Shown: positions 1 through 8,398, counted from the stretch's first letter. The stretch: 35,484 nt of DNA from Bacteroidota bacterium (GCA_029561355.1 JAKQJD010000258.1:1-35484); one strand, 5' to 3'. Notes: generated by a model not told the origin, from the sequence alone. Made by a program: numbers and translations.

Positions 1-378
1 GTACAGATTCGTTCGTGTTTTTCGTCCGCGCCGGAACGCCTTCCAAACAGCGCGCGGCCAGAGCAGCAAACCGACCATGACGGCGCCGGCATTGAGGAAC
101 CAGGCTACAAAAGAGGTGCGACAGCCCGTGGCCAGTTCCCAGGCGCCGATTTCCGCTTCGCCACGCCAGTTGGCCGGGTACCCGGTGAGAATGTGGTGGA
201 TATCGTGAAACCGCGCCACCCGAACCCGGCTGGGAATATTGGGCAGGTAAACGACCGGTCGGCTGCCGATATAAAGGGCAAACCATTTTGCTGTGTAAGC
301 GTCATCCCGGAAACCGAATCGTTCGAACAATTGCCCCAGCGCGGCCCGGACTGTGAGTTGAGGATCGTACAATTCCAT
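1..378 (-). CDS. Coq4-family protein, C-terminus cut by window edge
   Basis: The open frame runs from an ATG at 378 to the left edge without a stop, giving 126 residues. It contains HDIHH followed by 11 residues and a Glu (about residues 72-88), an exact match to the HDxxHx11E metal-binding signature of the COQ4 family. COQ4 proteins act in quinone-ring maturation in ubiquinone synthesis; bacterial relatives are poorly defined. Residues 94-126 form a hydrophobic stretch followed by a basic tail (WKAFRRGRKTR), suggesting a membrane anchor after the Coq4-like core. The frame is open upstream of 378 but has no earlier ATG. Most Bacteroidota use menaquinone, so a role in ubiquinone synthesis should not be assumed. 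The family call rests on the motif and is fairly firm; the function is unknown. Confidence 0.72.
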   Translation of the reverse strand, partial: MELYDPQLTVRAALGQLFERFGFRDDAYTAKWFALYIGSRPVVYLPNIPSRVRVARFHDIHHILTGYPANWRGEAEIGAWELATGCRTSFVAWFLNAGAVMVGLLLWPRAVWKAFRRGRKTRTNLY

Positions 379-454
379 GAGAATTTTTGGGCATAAAGAT
401 ATACCCTGGATATCATGTGCAACGCTTCACTCGAACGGATGGGGATGTGATTTT

Positions 455-484
455 GCGGATTTAAATGGATATTGGTGGCCTGAC
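455..484. repeat. 30-bp interspersed leader repeat, copy 1
   Basis: The stretch gcggatttaaatggat...tggcctgac recurs at 27345-27375 with a few substitutions and one indel. In both places it sits immediately before a long inverted repeat. It encodes nothing evident and looks like part of a non-autonomous interspersed repeat. Confidence 0.6.
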
Positions 485-573
485 TGACTATGATTTTAAT
501 GATTTATATGATGGCCATGACGAACACCCGACATAATCACAACCATCATATAAATCATTAAAATCATAGTCAG
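484..573. repeat. Long palindrome with perfect 31-bp arms
   Basis: Bases 484-514 are the exact reverse complement of 543-573, around a 28-nt loop. The arm core ctatgatttt..atgatttatatgatgg is shared with the palindrome at 32153-32242. It lies between the mocA-like gene and the Coq4-family gene, both on the minus strand, so it would form a strong hairpin in the transcript. No U-run follows it, so a canonical intrinsic terminator is not evident. Confidence 0.85.
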
Positions 574-655
574 GAAATCATAGTCAGGAAATCATAGTCA
601 GGAAATCACATTCAGGGAATCATAGTCAGGAAATCACAGTCAGGGAATCATAGTC
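562..655. repeat. 14-bp tandem repeat array, about 6.7 copies
   Basis: The unit aatcatagtcagga is repeated in register: three identical copies at 562-603, then variants with cac or cat and ggg or gga endings up to 655. The first unit is also the outer part of the palindrome's right arm, so the array probably grew from that arm. Its distal end runs into the mocA-like gene and supplies that gene's last codons and stop. Confidence 0.85.
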
Positions 656-1219
656 CGCTTGCGTATCGATATCGATATGCCCGAGGGGAAAATCGACACC
701 GGCTACGTCGTCGCGGTGCATCATCAGGATTTTTCTGGCGCCTTCGTCCTCTTTTAGGGCAAGCAAGGCATCGAAGTATTTCCGTCCAAGCAGCACCGGC
801 GTGCCCAGCGTATCGGCATAGGCGGACGCGACGATATTTTTTTTGCTAAATAGTTGTTTTTCAAACAATTGAGTAAACAACCCGGCTGATACAAACGGCT
901 GGTCGCAAACGGCCAGAATGATATATTCCACCTGCGGGTACGACGACACAATCCGCCGAACGCCGGCCACAATACCCGAAGCCTTGCCTTCCGGCCATTG
1001 TTCATTCCAAACGACGTCGGCATTCGAGGTGTCGATGGCTGCCGAAATAACTTCCGACCTCGCCCCGGTCACCACCACCACAGGCACCGCGCCAGTTGCC
1101 GTAGCCTCGTCGATGACGTGTTGCAGCAGGTTTTTGTTCTGAAATGGCAGCAGTTGTTTGGGCGATCCCAGCCGGGAAGAACTGCCGGCCGCCAGAATGA
1201 CGATACCGGTATTATGCAT
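626..1219 (-). CDS. MocA/MobA-like molybdenum cofactor nucleotidyltransferase
   Basis: Nucleotidyltransferase of the NTP_transf_3 type. Family members attach CMP or GMP to molybdopterin for xanthine-dehydrogenase-type enzymes. The N-terminal nucleotide-binding signature AGSSSRLGSPKQLLPF begins at about residue 11; CDQP at about 105-108 is the metal-binding acidic motif; GTPVLLGRKYF follows at about 139-149. The start at 1219 gives 197 residues, places the motif at the usual distance from the N-terminus and overlaps the xdhC-like stop by 8 bp; an in-frame ATG at 1243 is possible. The final residues (DSLTVIS and the stop) are encoded by the 14-bp repeat array, so the native C-terminus may have been replaced. 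Its expected enzyme partner upstream is broken. MocA is more likely than MobA because of the XdhC neighbour. Confidence 0.85.
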   Translation of the reverse strand: MHNTGIVILAAGSSSRLGSPKQLLPFQNKNLLQHVIDEATATGAVPVVVVTGARSEVISAAIDTSNADVVWNEQWPEGKASGIVAGVRRIVSSYPQVEYIILAVCDQPFVSAGLFTQLFEKQLFSKKNIVASAYADTLGTPVLLGRKYFDALLALKEDEGARKILMMHRDDVAGVDFPLGHIDIDTQADYDSLTVIS

Positions 1220-2324
1220 GTTGCAAAACGGATGGACGATCATGAATCCCTTCCTGTCTGTCTCTCAGGAAAGCGCCTTTCCTGTCGGAAAACACCGCTT
1301 TTATTTCCGCCATGACCGACAGCGCGATTTCTTCGGCCGTTTCGGCGCCGATGTCGAGTCCGACCGGGCCGTATATTTTGCTGATGGCAGATTCGCCTGC
1401 CGGGACACCCTTTTCGCCCAGTTCCTCGAGCATTTTATGCAGTTTTTTTTGAGGCCCCAGCACACCGATGTACGGGCAGGCGGTTGGCAGGAACCGTTCC
1501 AGCGCAGCGATATCGTAGTTGTAATTGTGGGTCATTAAAACGACGGCCGTCCGCTCGTCCACATCGGTAACGGATAATATTTCCGCCGGTTTGGCTACAC
1601 AGACTTGTCCGGCTTTCGGAAAACGCTGCGGGGTAGCGTACGCAGGTCGTCCGTCCACAACCGTGATGTTCCAGCCCAGCAAAAAGGCCATTTCCATCAG
1701 GGGTTGTGCATCATTGCCGGCGCCGACAATAATTAACCGGGTAGCCGGCGGAACAAACTGATAGAGAACCGATTGCGCGCCGTACGCCTGGACGGCAGAT
1801 CTCTTTTGATGCAGCATGTTCCGGGCTTCGGACGAAAGATCCGGATCACATGAAAACCAACTGTCCGTATCATTCATAAAACAGCAGGTGCCCGTTTGCC
1901 CGGCGTTTTTTTGCCGGTTAAAAATGGTTACCAGCACGGCGTCCTGTCTTGTGGACACAATTTTTTTGAACAGATGGACAGGGTTATCCGGATCGTTATC
2001 ATCGAGTGGTTCGAACAGAATGTAAACGATACCGTTGCAGCCCAACTGCACACCCAGTTTGTGGTCTTCGTCGTCCGTGGTGTCGTAAATTTCCAGTTTG
2101 TTCTGCTGCAAACGCAGGGCCAACTGCGCTTTCCGCAGGGCATCGCCTTCCAGGCAGCCGCCGCTGATAGCGCCGGTGATATCTCCATCCTCCGTCACCA
2201 GCATACGCGCACCCGGCCGGCGGTACGAGGAGCCCTCCACCTGCACAACGGTCACCAGAGCCGTTCGTTTTTTTTGTAAAACCGCCTGGTCATAGGCGAA
2301 AATGATATCCTGGAGTTCTTTCAT
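1212..2324 (-). CDS. XdhC/CoxI family molybdoenzyme maturation factor
   Basis: 370 residues, full length for XdhC-type proteins, which bind molybdenum cofactor and help insert the sulfurated form into molybdenum hydroxylases. The XdhC_CoxI domain is shown by GSSYRRPGARML (31-42) and GAISGGCLEGD (51-61, with the conserved Cys), then LGVQLGCNGIV (90-100). The C-terminal Rossmann domain starts at LIIVGAGNDAQ (about 197-207). It begins 5 bp after the stop of the molybdenum hydroxylase remnant and overlaps the mocA-like gene by 8 bp, the usual order oxidoreductase-xdhC-mocA. The gene looks intact although its client in this operon is deleted; it may serve another molybdoenzyme elsewhere or be newly orphaned. 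Confidence 0.9.
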   Translation of the reverse strand: MKELQDIIFAYDQAVLQKKRTALVTVVQVEGSSYRRPGARMLVTEDGDITGAISGGCLEGDALRKAQLALRLQQNKLEIYDTTDDEDHKLGVQLGCNGIVYILFEPLDDNDPDNPVHLFKKIVSTRQDAVLVTIFNRQKNAGQTGTCCFMNDTDSWFSCDPDLSSEARNMLHQKRSAVQAYGAQSVLYQFVPPATRLIIVGAGNDAQPLMEMAFLLGWNITVVDGRPAYATPQRFPKAGQVCVAKPAEILSVTDVDERTAVVLMTHNYNYDIAALERFLPTACPYIGVLGPQKKLHKMLEELGEKGVPAGESAISKIYGPVGLDIGAETAEEIALSVMAEIKAVFSDRKGAFLRDRQEGIHDRPSVLQHA

Positions 2325-2329
2325 GTTGC

Positions 2330-2589
2330 TTAGAGCGTGTTCGGGATTTTCCGGATCCTTTTTCCGGTCAAATCAAAAATTGCATTGGTAAGGGCGGGCG
2401 CGAATGCCGGCAAACCGGGCTCTCCCACCCCGCCGGCGTCGGCGTCGTTTTCCATAATGTACACATCTATCGGCGGCCGGCTGGTGGTGTTTCCGGCAAA
2501 GCCTTTGGCGGAAATATCCACCACAGCGCGATGCCTGTGCCGCCTGTATTTTTAATAAAACTGCGCCTGGAGATCTGTTTCCTGGCTGA
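2330..2589 (-). pseudogene. Remnant of molybdenum hydroxylase large subunit (isoquinoline 1-oxidoreductase type)
   Basis: Two pieces of one gene are visible. Near 2571-2545 the minus strand reads SRRSFIKNTGGTGIAL, the twin-arginine leader typical of the N-terminus of IorB-like large subunits; a stop lies just upstream in that frame and no start is left. From about 2528 to 2330 a different frame reads a typical C-terminus, with PPIDVYIMEN, GGVGEPGLPAFAPAL and IFDLTGKRIRKIP before the TAA. The roughly 700 residues that normally lie between are missing, so this is an internal deletion with a frameshift. The fragment ends 5 bp before the xdhC-like gene. The family match of the C-terminus is strong; the N-terminal match rests on the Tat motif. 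Confidence 0.72.
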
Positions 2590-2676
2590 TTAAGTTTAGT
2601 ACAAGGTTCAAAAAACCTGATGAACGCCAAAAACAAAAATCAAACATTTCATTACGAAGATCAAATCGTTCGAGTG

Positions 2677-2727
2677 GTCAGGCATAGCGACGGGGTGACT
2701 TGAAGTCACCCCGTCGCTACGCCTGAC
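2677..2727. repeat. Palindrome, 24-bp arms, 3-nt loop (hairpin family P)
   Basis: Bases 2677-2700 pair with 2704-2727 with one mismatch around the loop tga. The core gacggggtgact..agtcaccccgtc is the same design as the two in-frame palindromes inside the nSTAND gene at 24923-24959 and 25546-25578. Here it lies between two broken genes. Confidence 0.85.
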
Positions 2728-2826
2728 AACAAACCCAGCATTCGTATTTACTTTATGGATAATTATGACCGGAACAAAACCAACGTGTATGGCGGGCTGA
2801 ATGTGTGTGCGGGTTATAGTTTTTGA
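2725..2826 (+). pseudogene. C-terminal scrap of an outer-membrane beta-barrel protein
   Basis: The plus strand reads a 33-residue tail including KPSIRIYFMDNYDRNKT and GGLNVCAGYSF before TGA. The alternating hydrophobic pattern and the terminal Phe are those of the last strands of an outer-membrane beta barrel. The frame closes inside the palindrome at 2701-2703, so only a tail survives. An in-frame ATG at 2755 makes a 23-codon peptide that is unlikely to be a gene. The identification rests on pattern only. Confidence 0.45.
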
Positions 2827-2847
2827 AAATACCGGACCCGTTTTCCA

Positions 2848-4287
2848 TCACAGTTTTATGTAAATGTATCCATCTGCAGGCACGGGCCTGAGCGGCGATT
2901 GCAGCCAGTCGCCGGTGGTTTTCCATTTATAAAAATATCGAACAGGTTCGCCAATGTCTGCGTATAAAGTTACTGTCTGTAATAGTGTTGGGTTATTTTT
3001 TTGCCATTGCAGTGTCATTTGTTTCTCTTCTCCTTGAAAGCGGTAGAGCAGGAACAGCGACATATCTTCCCCGCCAAGGCTGTCGAAGATGGCGGCATCG
3101 CATTCGATTTCAAAGAGGTGCGCTTCGAGTTTATTTTTTTCAGGCGGAGTCGTCACATCCAGTACCTCGGCCCAGTCTGAGCGCCAGGTCCAGGGCAATT
3201 CCTCTTTATTGCCGGAACCGGAGTACTCAATAATGCGGTAACGGTAAGGTTTGGTAAGTTTGACGGCATATGGAAACCGGATTTGAAACATATTTTGATC
3301 CGGCCTGGAAGAAAAGAATTTTTTTGCCTTGATTTTGACCTGTTCGTCTTCCACTCCGCTGGCCTCCACTTCCAGAACCTTTACAGACAGATCGGGGCGC
3401 AGGTTGTTTGAAAAATCATAACACCTCGCCTCCAGCATGGCGAATGCAGGTGACACTTCGTCATTCAGATCTTTTCTTAACAACAACTGCGGCCATTTTG
3501 CAAAGTCCACATAAATCGGCAGTACACCGGAATGCACTACGCGAATGTCTACGACCGTATCGGTTTCTGCCATGTTCGCGAGGGATTGCAAGCCTTCACG
3601 AACAAACGCTGAATCGCCCTTAATCGTCACCCGGCCCGACATCCCGGCCACCACTTCGGCATAAAAGGCAAAACTTACGCTCAAGGCAAGACGATCTTCC
3701 TGTGCCACCTTCCACAAGGCTTCGGCTTCCGTGTTGTTCAGCCGGACAGAAAAAGTGCGTTTATCCCAATATGTTCCGGCGGCGTCTTCGTCATCTTCCA
3801 GACTGGTCGGCGCTCCGATTCGGGTTCCTTTTTTTTCAGACATCGATAAAGGCGCTACGAGGAACGCCTCCGTTTTGTGTACCGGCATTTCGATCAACTT
3901 AACCCTGGAACCGCCCAGCATCCTTTTGGTCACTTTCAAAAGGGAGTCGGGCGGGCGGCTGATCTCTACAGAAATTTGTATGAGATTCAGGAACCGTTTT
4001 GCACCCTGATTGCCTATTACGGCCGTGCCGGTATAACGCATTTCAATCAGATGGAAATCTGGCATTCCGTTCCGATCTGAAGACAATTTCAAGTTGCCGG
4101 GCCCGTAATAGAACAAGTCGCTTTTTTTTAAATCCCGATAAATGCGAAGTCCGTTTAAGTCTTTCGCGGAAGACCAAACCGGCTGGGCCTTTGCCGGAAT
4201 AAAATGAAACAGCAGGGTTATTAAAAGTATCCAGAAGTGGATAAAATGCCGGTACACGAAAATAAATGTCATGACAGTTGGGCTCAC
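2848..4287 (-). CDS. Exported paralogue-family protein H (divergent member)
   Basis: 479 residues with a hydrophobic N-terminal signal (FWILLITLLFHFIPAKAQ). I do not recognise a named family. It shares the architecture of the neighbours: FYYGPGNLKL near residue 59 matches the Y/F-Y-x-P-x-LxL motif, followed by MPDFHLIEMRY, which resembles the PEFLFMKYT block. The C-terminal half is beta-rich with YRYRIIEYSG and VRYFYKWKTTGDW, resembling the ends of the paired beta domains in the other members. The chosen start is a GTG whose GTGA overlaps the upstream TGA; an ATG at 4272 is an alternative. It is the last gene of the run, followed by gene debris. Periplasmic or surface location is inferred from the signal peptide. 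Confidence 0.8.
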   Translation of the reverse strand: MSPTVMTFIFVYRHFIHFWILLITLLFHFIPAKAQPVWSSAKDLNGLRIYRDLKKSDLFYYGPGNLKLSSDRNGMPDFHLIEMRYTGTAVIGNQGAKRFLNLIQISVEISRPPDSLLKVTKRMLGGSRVKLIEMPVHKTEAFLVAPLSMSEKKGTRIGAPTSLEDDEDAAGTYWDKRTFSVRLNNTEAEALWKVAQEDRLALSVSFAFYAEVVAGMSGRVTIKGDSAFVREGLQSLANMAETDTVVDIRVVHSGVLPIYVDFAKWPQLLLRKDLNDEVSPAFAMLEARCYDFSNNLRPDLSVKVLEVEASGVEDEQVKIKAKKFFSSRPDQNMFQIRFPYAVKLTKPYRYRIIEYSGSGNKEELPWTWRSDWAEVLDVTTPPEKNKLEAHLFEIECDAAIFDSLGGEDMSLFLLYRFQGEEKQMTLQWQKNNPTLLQTVTLYADIGEPVRYFYKWKTTGDWLQSPLRPVPADGYIYIKL

Positions 4288-5813
4288 TGATTAAAAAACG
4301 GAATATTTTCCTTGATTTGCTTCATGCCAATCGGTATTTCTTTGTTACTAGATTGGATCCATTCTGACGAATAAATTTCATCGTTGAGAAATACCTGAAT
4401 CTGATACTCAAAATCGACTTTCCCGTCCTTAAAATAAAGCGGCCCGGCTTTTATACTTGAATTGTCGCTCTGCACGGTAATGGGAGACAATTCTAGTTGC
4501 GTATTTCCGTCGATGGTAGCCTGATACGAACGAACCTTGATGCGGATCATACTTGCCTTCGTTTCTTGCAGGGGAGAAAAGACAATGAATTCAATATTGT
4601 CGGGTCGTACGGCTATGCCCGGATTAACGGTTCCGCTGATTTTTTCCTGTACCCGGGCGTTGCACTCTTCACAATCCCGGACCACATAATCGAGCCATAT
4701 CCTTTTTATGTTGGGCGCGTTATCTATCCAGTCAGGAACGAGAGCGGCATCGAATTTGGCAGTAGCGCCTACGGGTACTTCCACATCACCCGTTTTCCAG
4801 GTGTAAACGGCGAAAGCACCATTGTTTTCTTTTTTGAGTACGTTAAAACACGTCAGCACTAGGGGATAATCGGTTGTGTTTTTCCAACCGGTTTTCCGCC
4901 ATGCGCCGGGTTCCAGTTCGAAGTTTCCGAAGGTTTCCGGCTGGTTGATGGTCATATACAAATTGATCAGTTGGGCCGCCATATTTTTACCTTTCGGATA
5001 TACCTGCATCCTGCCTGAAAGGCCACCGTGAATAAAAAAAAACTCCATGAGTTCATTTATTCTATCGGCATTGACCGTAAATGAAAGGTATACCGGATCA
5101 GTCAGTTCGGCGGGCTCCTGAAACTGGATGCCACCTTCCTCGATGTCCAGTTTTCCCAATATTTTCAAGTCTATTTCCGGCGCCTTTTCCATGGGCATGG
5201 GCAAAAGTTCCCGGATACCATATTTCTCTTCTTCGGTACCTTTTAATTTTTGACCAAGTATTTCCCTTGCAATTTCCAGGTCCTGATTATTAATTTTCGG
5301 ATAAAGAATGGCCGTCACGGTCACTTTACCGGCTTTATCTTCCGAACCGGATCCATACGTCACTTCGAAATCGTATTTCTGGCTCGAAGATATCCATGCC
5401 AGTGTGTATGAAGCAGGTATATAATAGTAATACCCGGATTTGATGTTGGCATCCCTGTAAATCTCCTTATTGATGTCCAGCAGCGCATCGATATTGTCTT
5501 CCGTGTAAATATCGCCGGCTGTTGAAAGGAAAAACGGAGTACTCCAGTCGGGTCCTCTCCGCTGCAGGTCTTCCGATTTGGCCGGATTGCCAGGTCCAGT
5601 ACCAATCGGTATTTCACCTATGTTGGGCATTTGTTTAACACGGTCTTCTTTATTGTTTTTTACCTGTTGCGGTATTTGTCTGGGTTTTACAGACGAAGGC
5701 GCGCGCACCACATGAACGGTGGTAGGCGTAACCACCTTTTGAGCACGAGTTTCCTGTATGCACAAGCCAGGCATACATCCGGCTAGTATCAAAAGCATCA
5801 GTATCTTTTTCAT
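4284..5813 (-). CDS. Exported paralogue-family protein I
   Basis: 509 residues. The N-terminus MKKILMLLILAGCMPGLC has a lipobox-like LAGC, so this may be a lipoprotein, although a Sec cleavage at TRAQ is also possible. A Thr/Val/Pro/Gln-rich segment (about 28-60) precedes the folded part. YYYYIPASYTLAW matches the family motif, and DLEIAREILGQKL corresponds to the helix seen in the other members. DCEEC is a CxxC pair comparable to those in members A and B. The C-terminus (FEYQIQVFLNDEIYSSEW) resembles the last beta-domain strand of the family. It starts 3 bp after the upstream stop and overlaps gene H by 4 bp. No function is known. Confidence 0.8.
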   Translation of the reverse strand: MKKILMLLILAGCMPGLCIQETRAQKVVTPTTVHVVRAPSSVKPRQIPQQVKNNKEDRVKQMPNIGEIPIGTGPGNPAKSEDLQRRGPDWSTPFFLSTAGDIYTEDNIDALLDINKEIYRDANIKSGYYYYIPASYTLAWISSSQKYDFEVTYGSGSEDKAGKVTVTAILYPKINNQDLEIAREILGQKLKGTEEEKYGIRELLPMPMEKAPEIDLKILGKLDIEEGGIQFQEPAELTDPVYLSFTVNADRINELMEFFFIHGGLSGRMQVYPKGKNMAAQLINLYMTINQPETFGNFELEPGAWRKTGWKNTTDYPLVLTCFNVLKKENNGAFAVYTWKTGDVEVPVGATAKFDAALVPDWIDNAPNIKRIWLDYVVRDCEECNARVQEKISGTVNPGIAVRPDNIEFIVFSPLQETKASMIRIKVRSYQATIDGNTQLELSPITVQSDNSSIKAGPLYFKDGKVDFEYQIQVFLNDEIYSSEWIQSSNKEIPIGMKQIKENIPFFNQ

Positions 5814-5816
5814 GGT

Positions 5817-6398
5817 TTATTGTTTTATTGATTTTGCTGATTTGTAGGGTGTCAATTTGACGAAAACAGTCGTGGAGGATTGGCTGTCAGTTGCAGGCGA
5901 ATCACCTTGCCAAAGGCGGTCGAATCGGAACAAGTCTCTGGCATTCAGGGCTTCCTGCAGTGCAACGTCGGCCATCGAATTGGATTTTTCCGTTACTACC
6001 AAAGAGAGATAGTGACCTTCGATAGTCGGGTAGGCGCCATTCTTGTTTTTAGTAAGATTGAACCGGATTTCTGCAGATTTACTTTCCTTGTCGAATTCGC
6101 CGCCTGTGGTTCTGAAGCCATTCACCGGTTTGCGGTCGGCATCCAGAATCCGCCCGCTCACCTTGTAATCCTTGTCTGCGTACCCCTTGTATTCAATTTT
6201 GAAAACCACATGATAGCGGCCTTCAGACAACAGGCAAACGTTTGTGATTTTATTATTGCCGGAGAAAGCGGCGGCGAGAAGGCCGCGGTTTTCCACTGAT
6301 TTCAAAGGCTCGCAGGTTTGCGATTGTGCTGTGGCAATGGCCTGGGATGTGACAAACAGAAGTATCAAGGCATGCCATAGAATGGTCTTATTATTCAT
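5817..6398 (-). CDS. Small exported protein of unknown function
   Basis: 193 residues with a clear signal peptide (MNNKTILWHALILLFVTSQA..). The mature part is beta-rich and soluble, with a segment GRYHVVFKIEYKGYADKD and then SGRILDADRKPVNGF, which has the look of an immunoglobulin-like or carboxypeptidase-regulatory-like strand pattern. It ends with a Ser/Thr/Lys-rich tail. It lacks the Y/F-Y-x-P motif and is not clearly a member of the surrounding paralogue family. It lies 11 bp after gene A and 3 bp before gene I, so it is probably co-translated with them and may be a small partner subunit. I do not recognise the family. Confidence 0.75.
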   Translation of the reverse strand: MNNKTILWHALILLFVTSQAIATAQSQTCEPLKSVENRGLLAAAFSGNNKITNVCLLSEGRYHVVFKIEYKGYADKDYKVSGRILDADRKPVNGFRTTGGEFDKESKSAEIRFNLTKNKNGAYPTIEGHYLSLVVTEKSNSMADVALQEALNARDLFRFDRLWQGDSPATDSQSSTTVFVKLTPYKSAKSIKQ

Positions 6399-6409
6399 GG
6401 TAAATAGTT

Positions 6410-8398
6410 TTAAAAGTGATCGAGATCTATTCGTCCGTATTGCGTCTTTTTGCGCGACTCTTTTCGCGGCTCCTCGCCACGAATGAACCAGGTTAACTCG
6501 TACTCGTATGACTCCGAATTGCGGGGCAGGAGGATTTCCACCGTACGCGACATTTCTTTATTGTTCGTTTTCAGCATGATTTGCTTCACATCTGTCTTTT
6601 CCCCCAACTGGCTATAAATCGACACCTCCACCGAGCGTATGTTATTGGCGGCAACGAAATCCGGATCGGCTTCGATGTATACGGTTTTGCGTACGAAAGG
6701 CGGTTCGAGGGCGATACTGCCGAAGTCGGAAGTTTGCCAGTCCGATTCCACCGAGTAACCGCCGAAGAAACTCCAGGCCGTTTTGTAGTCATATGAGAGC
6801 CAGCCAAGCCTGTCGCGGTCTTCTTTATATCCGTATTGCAGTTTGAAAAAATTCCCGCTTTGACCAAACTGGGTTTTATCGATTTTTATCTCTCCTACCG
6901 TTTCTTCGCCACTCTGGTGTTTTTTTCGCAAGACTACGTTGACGAAGTTGACATACTGGCTGAAATCCGTAGCATTCATGCCGCCCAGCGTTGCATTGAT
7001 ATCGCGTTGCTGCATAAGCGGGTCGTCGAGGTTGACTTCACGGAAACATTCCGGGCATTGTTTTTTGACGTTCCCCGGGTTGAAGGCAAAGGGCATGGGA
7101 GCAGTTGTTTCCGTAAACTTGTTGAAGTTGAGGGCGAATTTTCCTTGTTGTCGTGATTTTTTCAACTGATAACTCAACGCAAGTGCAAAAGACGGCGCCG
7201 ACGGTTTTTCTTCCGGTTTAACGTCTGCCTTTTTATCGGCACCCTCTTTTTTCTCCGTTTTGCCATCGGCCGGCTTGTCTGCCGGTTTCTTGTCCGCCTC
7301 CTTTTCCGAAGGGGTGGCAGGCTTGTTTTCCGCCTCCTTTTTATCCGTTTTGTCGGCAGCAGCAGGCTTTTCTTTGGCCGGCTCCGTTTTTTCCACCTTT
7401 GCCGTCGGCTCTTTGTGAGAATCGGCGGGTTTGTTTTCTTTCATGGACTGTTGTTCGGCAGCGTAATCCTTCTTCGCATTTTGAAGCATGGAGGAAGCGC
7501 GGTCGAGCAGCCCCGGTTTGCCGGCGGTTCCTGCGAGTTGAGCGGCAGAGGGAATACCACTTCCGCCTGTTTTATCAAACATCAGGCTCGTTAATTGCGT
7601 GCATACCGCATCGCGCACCTTATCAAGGGAAGCGTCTTCTCCCACCTGCGTCACTTTGATGGTGCCGTTTTTGATCATTTCATCCACGGCTATTCCGATT
7701 TCCGCTTGTAAAACGGGGGTCAGCATAGCGGCTTCGAAGGTTTCGTTCTGGTACATCTGACTGAAATCGGCCTCGATGGTCAGTTTTTTGGGCGCCAGAA
7801 AACCGCCTACCACCATTTCAAACTGTATGGAAAAATCGGGCGTTGGTGTATTGAAAGATTCCCACAGGATTTTAGCACCGAGCGGATTTAAAAGCACCGC
7901 CACGGCGGCTTTCTGATTCTCGAGGATAGGTGCGCTGCCCAGTCCGACCACCTTTTTGGTATATTCGCCGTCTTTGCCCGCAATAGCCGACACGAGGGCT
8001 ACGGTACCGGATTTGAAGACTACGGGTCCGGCTATTTTACCACCCGCATCGATACGTTGCAGTGCCCGTTCGGCAGTCTTGATCTGATCGTCGGTCACTT
8101 TCAATTCGAACAAAGCGTGTACCACGCCACCGCCGGTTTGGCTTTCTGTGATTGCAGTATTGCTTTCCGGGTTTGTGGCTTCGTTTTTTACGTACCGAAG
8201 GAAGGAAAACATCGGTTTGCCATCCGAATTTTGCCCGATCCTGGGTTTGTCGGCTATATAGTAATACAGGTGGGTTTCACCCAATTCGGGAAACAGTATC
8301 AATTCTCCGGCCCTGACGGGGCTGTCGAGCAGTATTTGCTGGGCATGCAGAGCGCTGTTGGCTAATGCGAATGCAAGTATCCAAAACAAGTATTTCAT
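6410..8398 (-). CDS. Exported paralogue-family protein A with Lys/Glu/Pro/Ala-rich linker
   Basis: 662 residues. The signal peptide ends at LHAQQ (about 21). The N-terminal domain has LYYYIADKPRIG (44-55), FSFLRYV (64-70), GGGVVHALFEL (89-99), the SAPILENQKAAVAVLL block (155-170) and PDFSIQFEM..LTIEADFSQMY (188-216). A low-complexity segment rich in Lys, Glu, Ala, Pro and Asp spans about 318-401 and separates the two halves. After it come a CPEC pair (448-451) leading into REVNLDDP and two consecutive beta-rich domains ending in YEYELTWFIRGE. Closest relative in the window is gene B, which shares LDRA..ML before the linker and the CxxC. It starts 53 bp after the metalloprotease. The function is unknown; export is inferred from the signal. 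Confidence 0.88.
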   Translation of the reverse strand: MKYLFWILAFALANSALHAQQILLDSPVRAGELILFPELGETHLYYYIADKPRIGQNSDGKPMFSFLRYVKNEATNPESNTAITESQTGGGVVHALFELKVTDDQIKTAERALQRIDAGGKIAGPVVFKSGTVALVSAIAGKDGEYTKKVVGLGSAPILENQKAAVAVLLNPLGAKILWESFNTPTPDFSIQFEMVVGGFLAPKKLTIEADFSQMYQNETFEAAMLTPVLQAEIGIAVDEMIKNGTIKVTQVGEDASLDKVRDAVCTQLTSLMFDKTGGSGIPSAAQLAGTAGKPGLLDRASSMLQNAKKDYAAEQQSMKENKPADSHKEPTAKVEKTEPAKEKPAAADKTDKKEAENKPATPSEKEADKKPADKPADGKTEKKEGADKKADVKPEEKPSAPSFALALSYQLKKSRQQGKFALNFNKFTETTAPMPFAFNPGNVKKQCPECFREVNLDDPLMQQRDINATLGGMNATDFSQYVNFVNVVLRKKHQSGEETVGEIKIDKTQFGQSGNFFKLQYGYKEDRDRLGWLSYDYKTAWSFFGGYSVESDWQTSDFGSIALEPPFVRKTVYIEADPDFVAANNIRSVEVSIYSQLGEKTDVKQIMLKTNNKEMSRTVEILLPRNSESYEYELTWFIRGEEPRKESRKKTQYGRIDLDHF

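Noticed and set aside
562..655. Possible CRISPR array
   Set aside because: The 14-bp units are directly adjacent with no spacers and there are no cas genes.
2373..2636. 87-codon minus-strand open frame over the molybdoenzyme remnant
   Set aside because: It is Arg-rich nonsense in a third frame; the hydroxylase motifs are in the other two frames.
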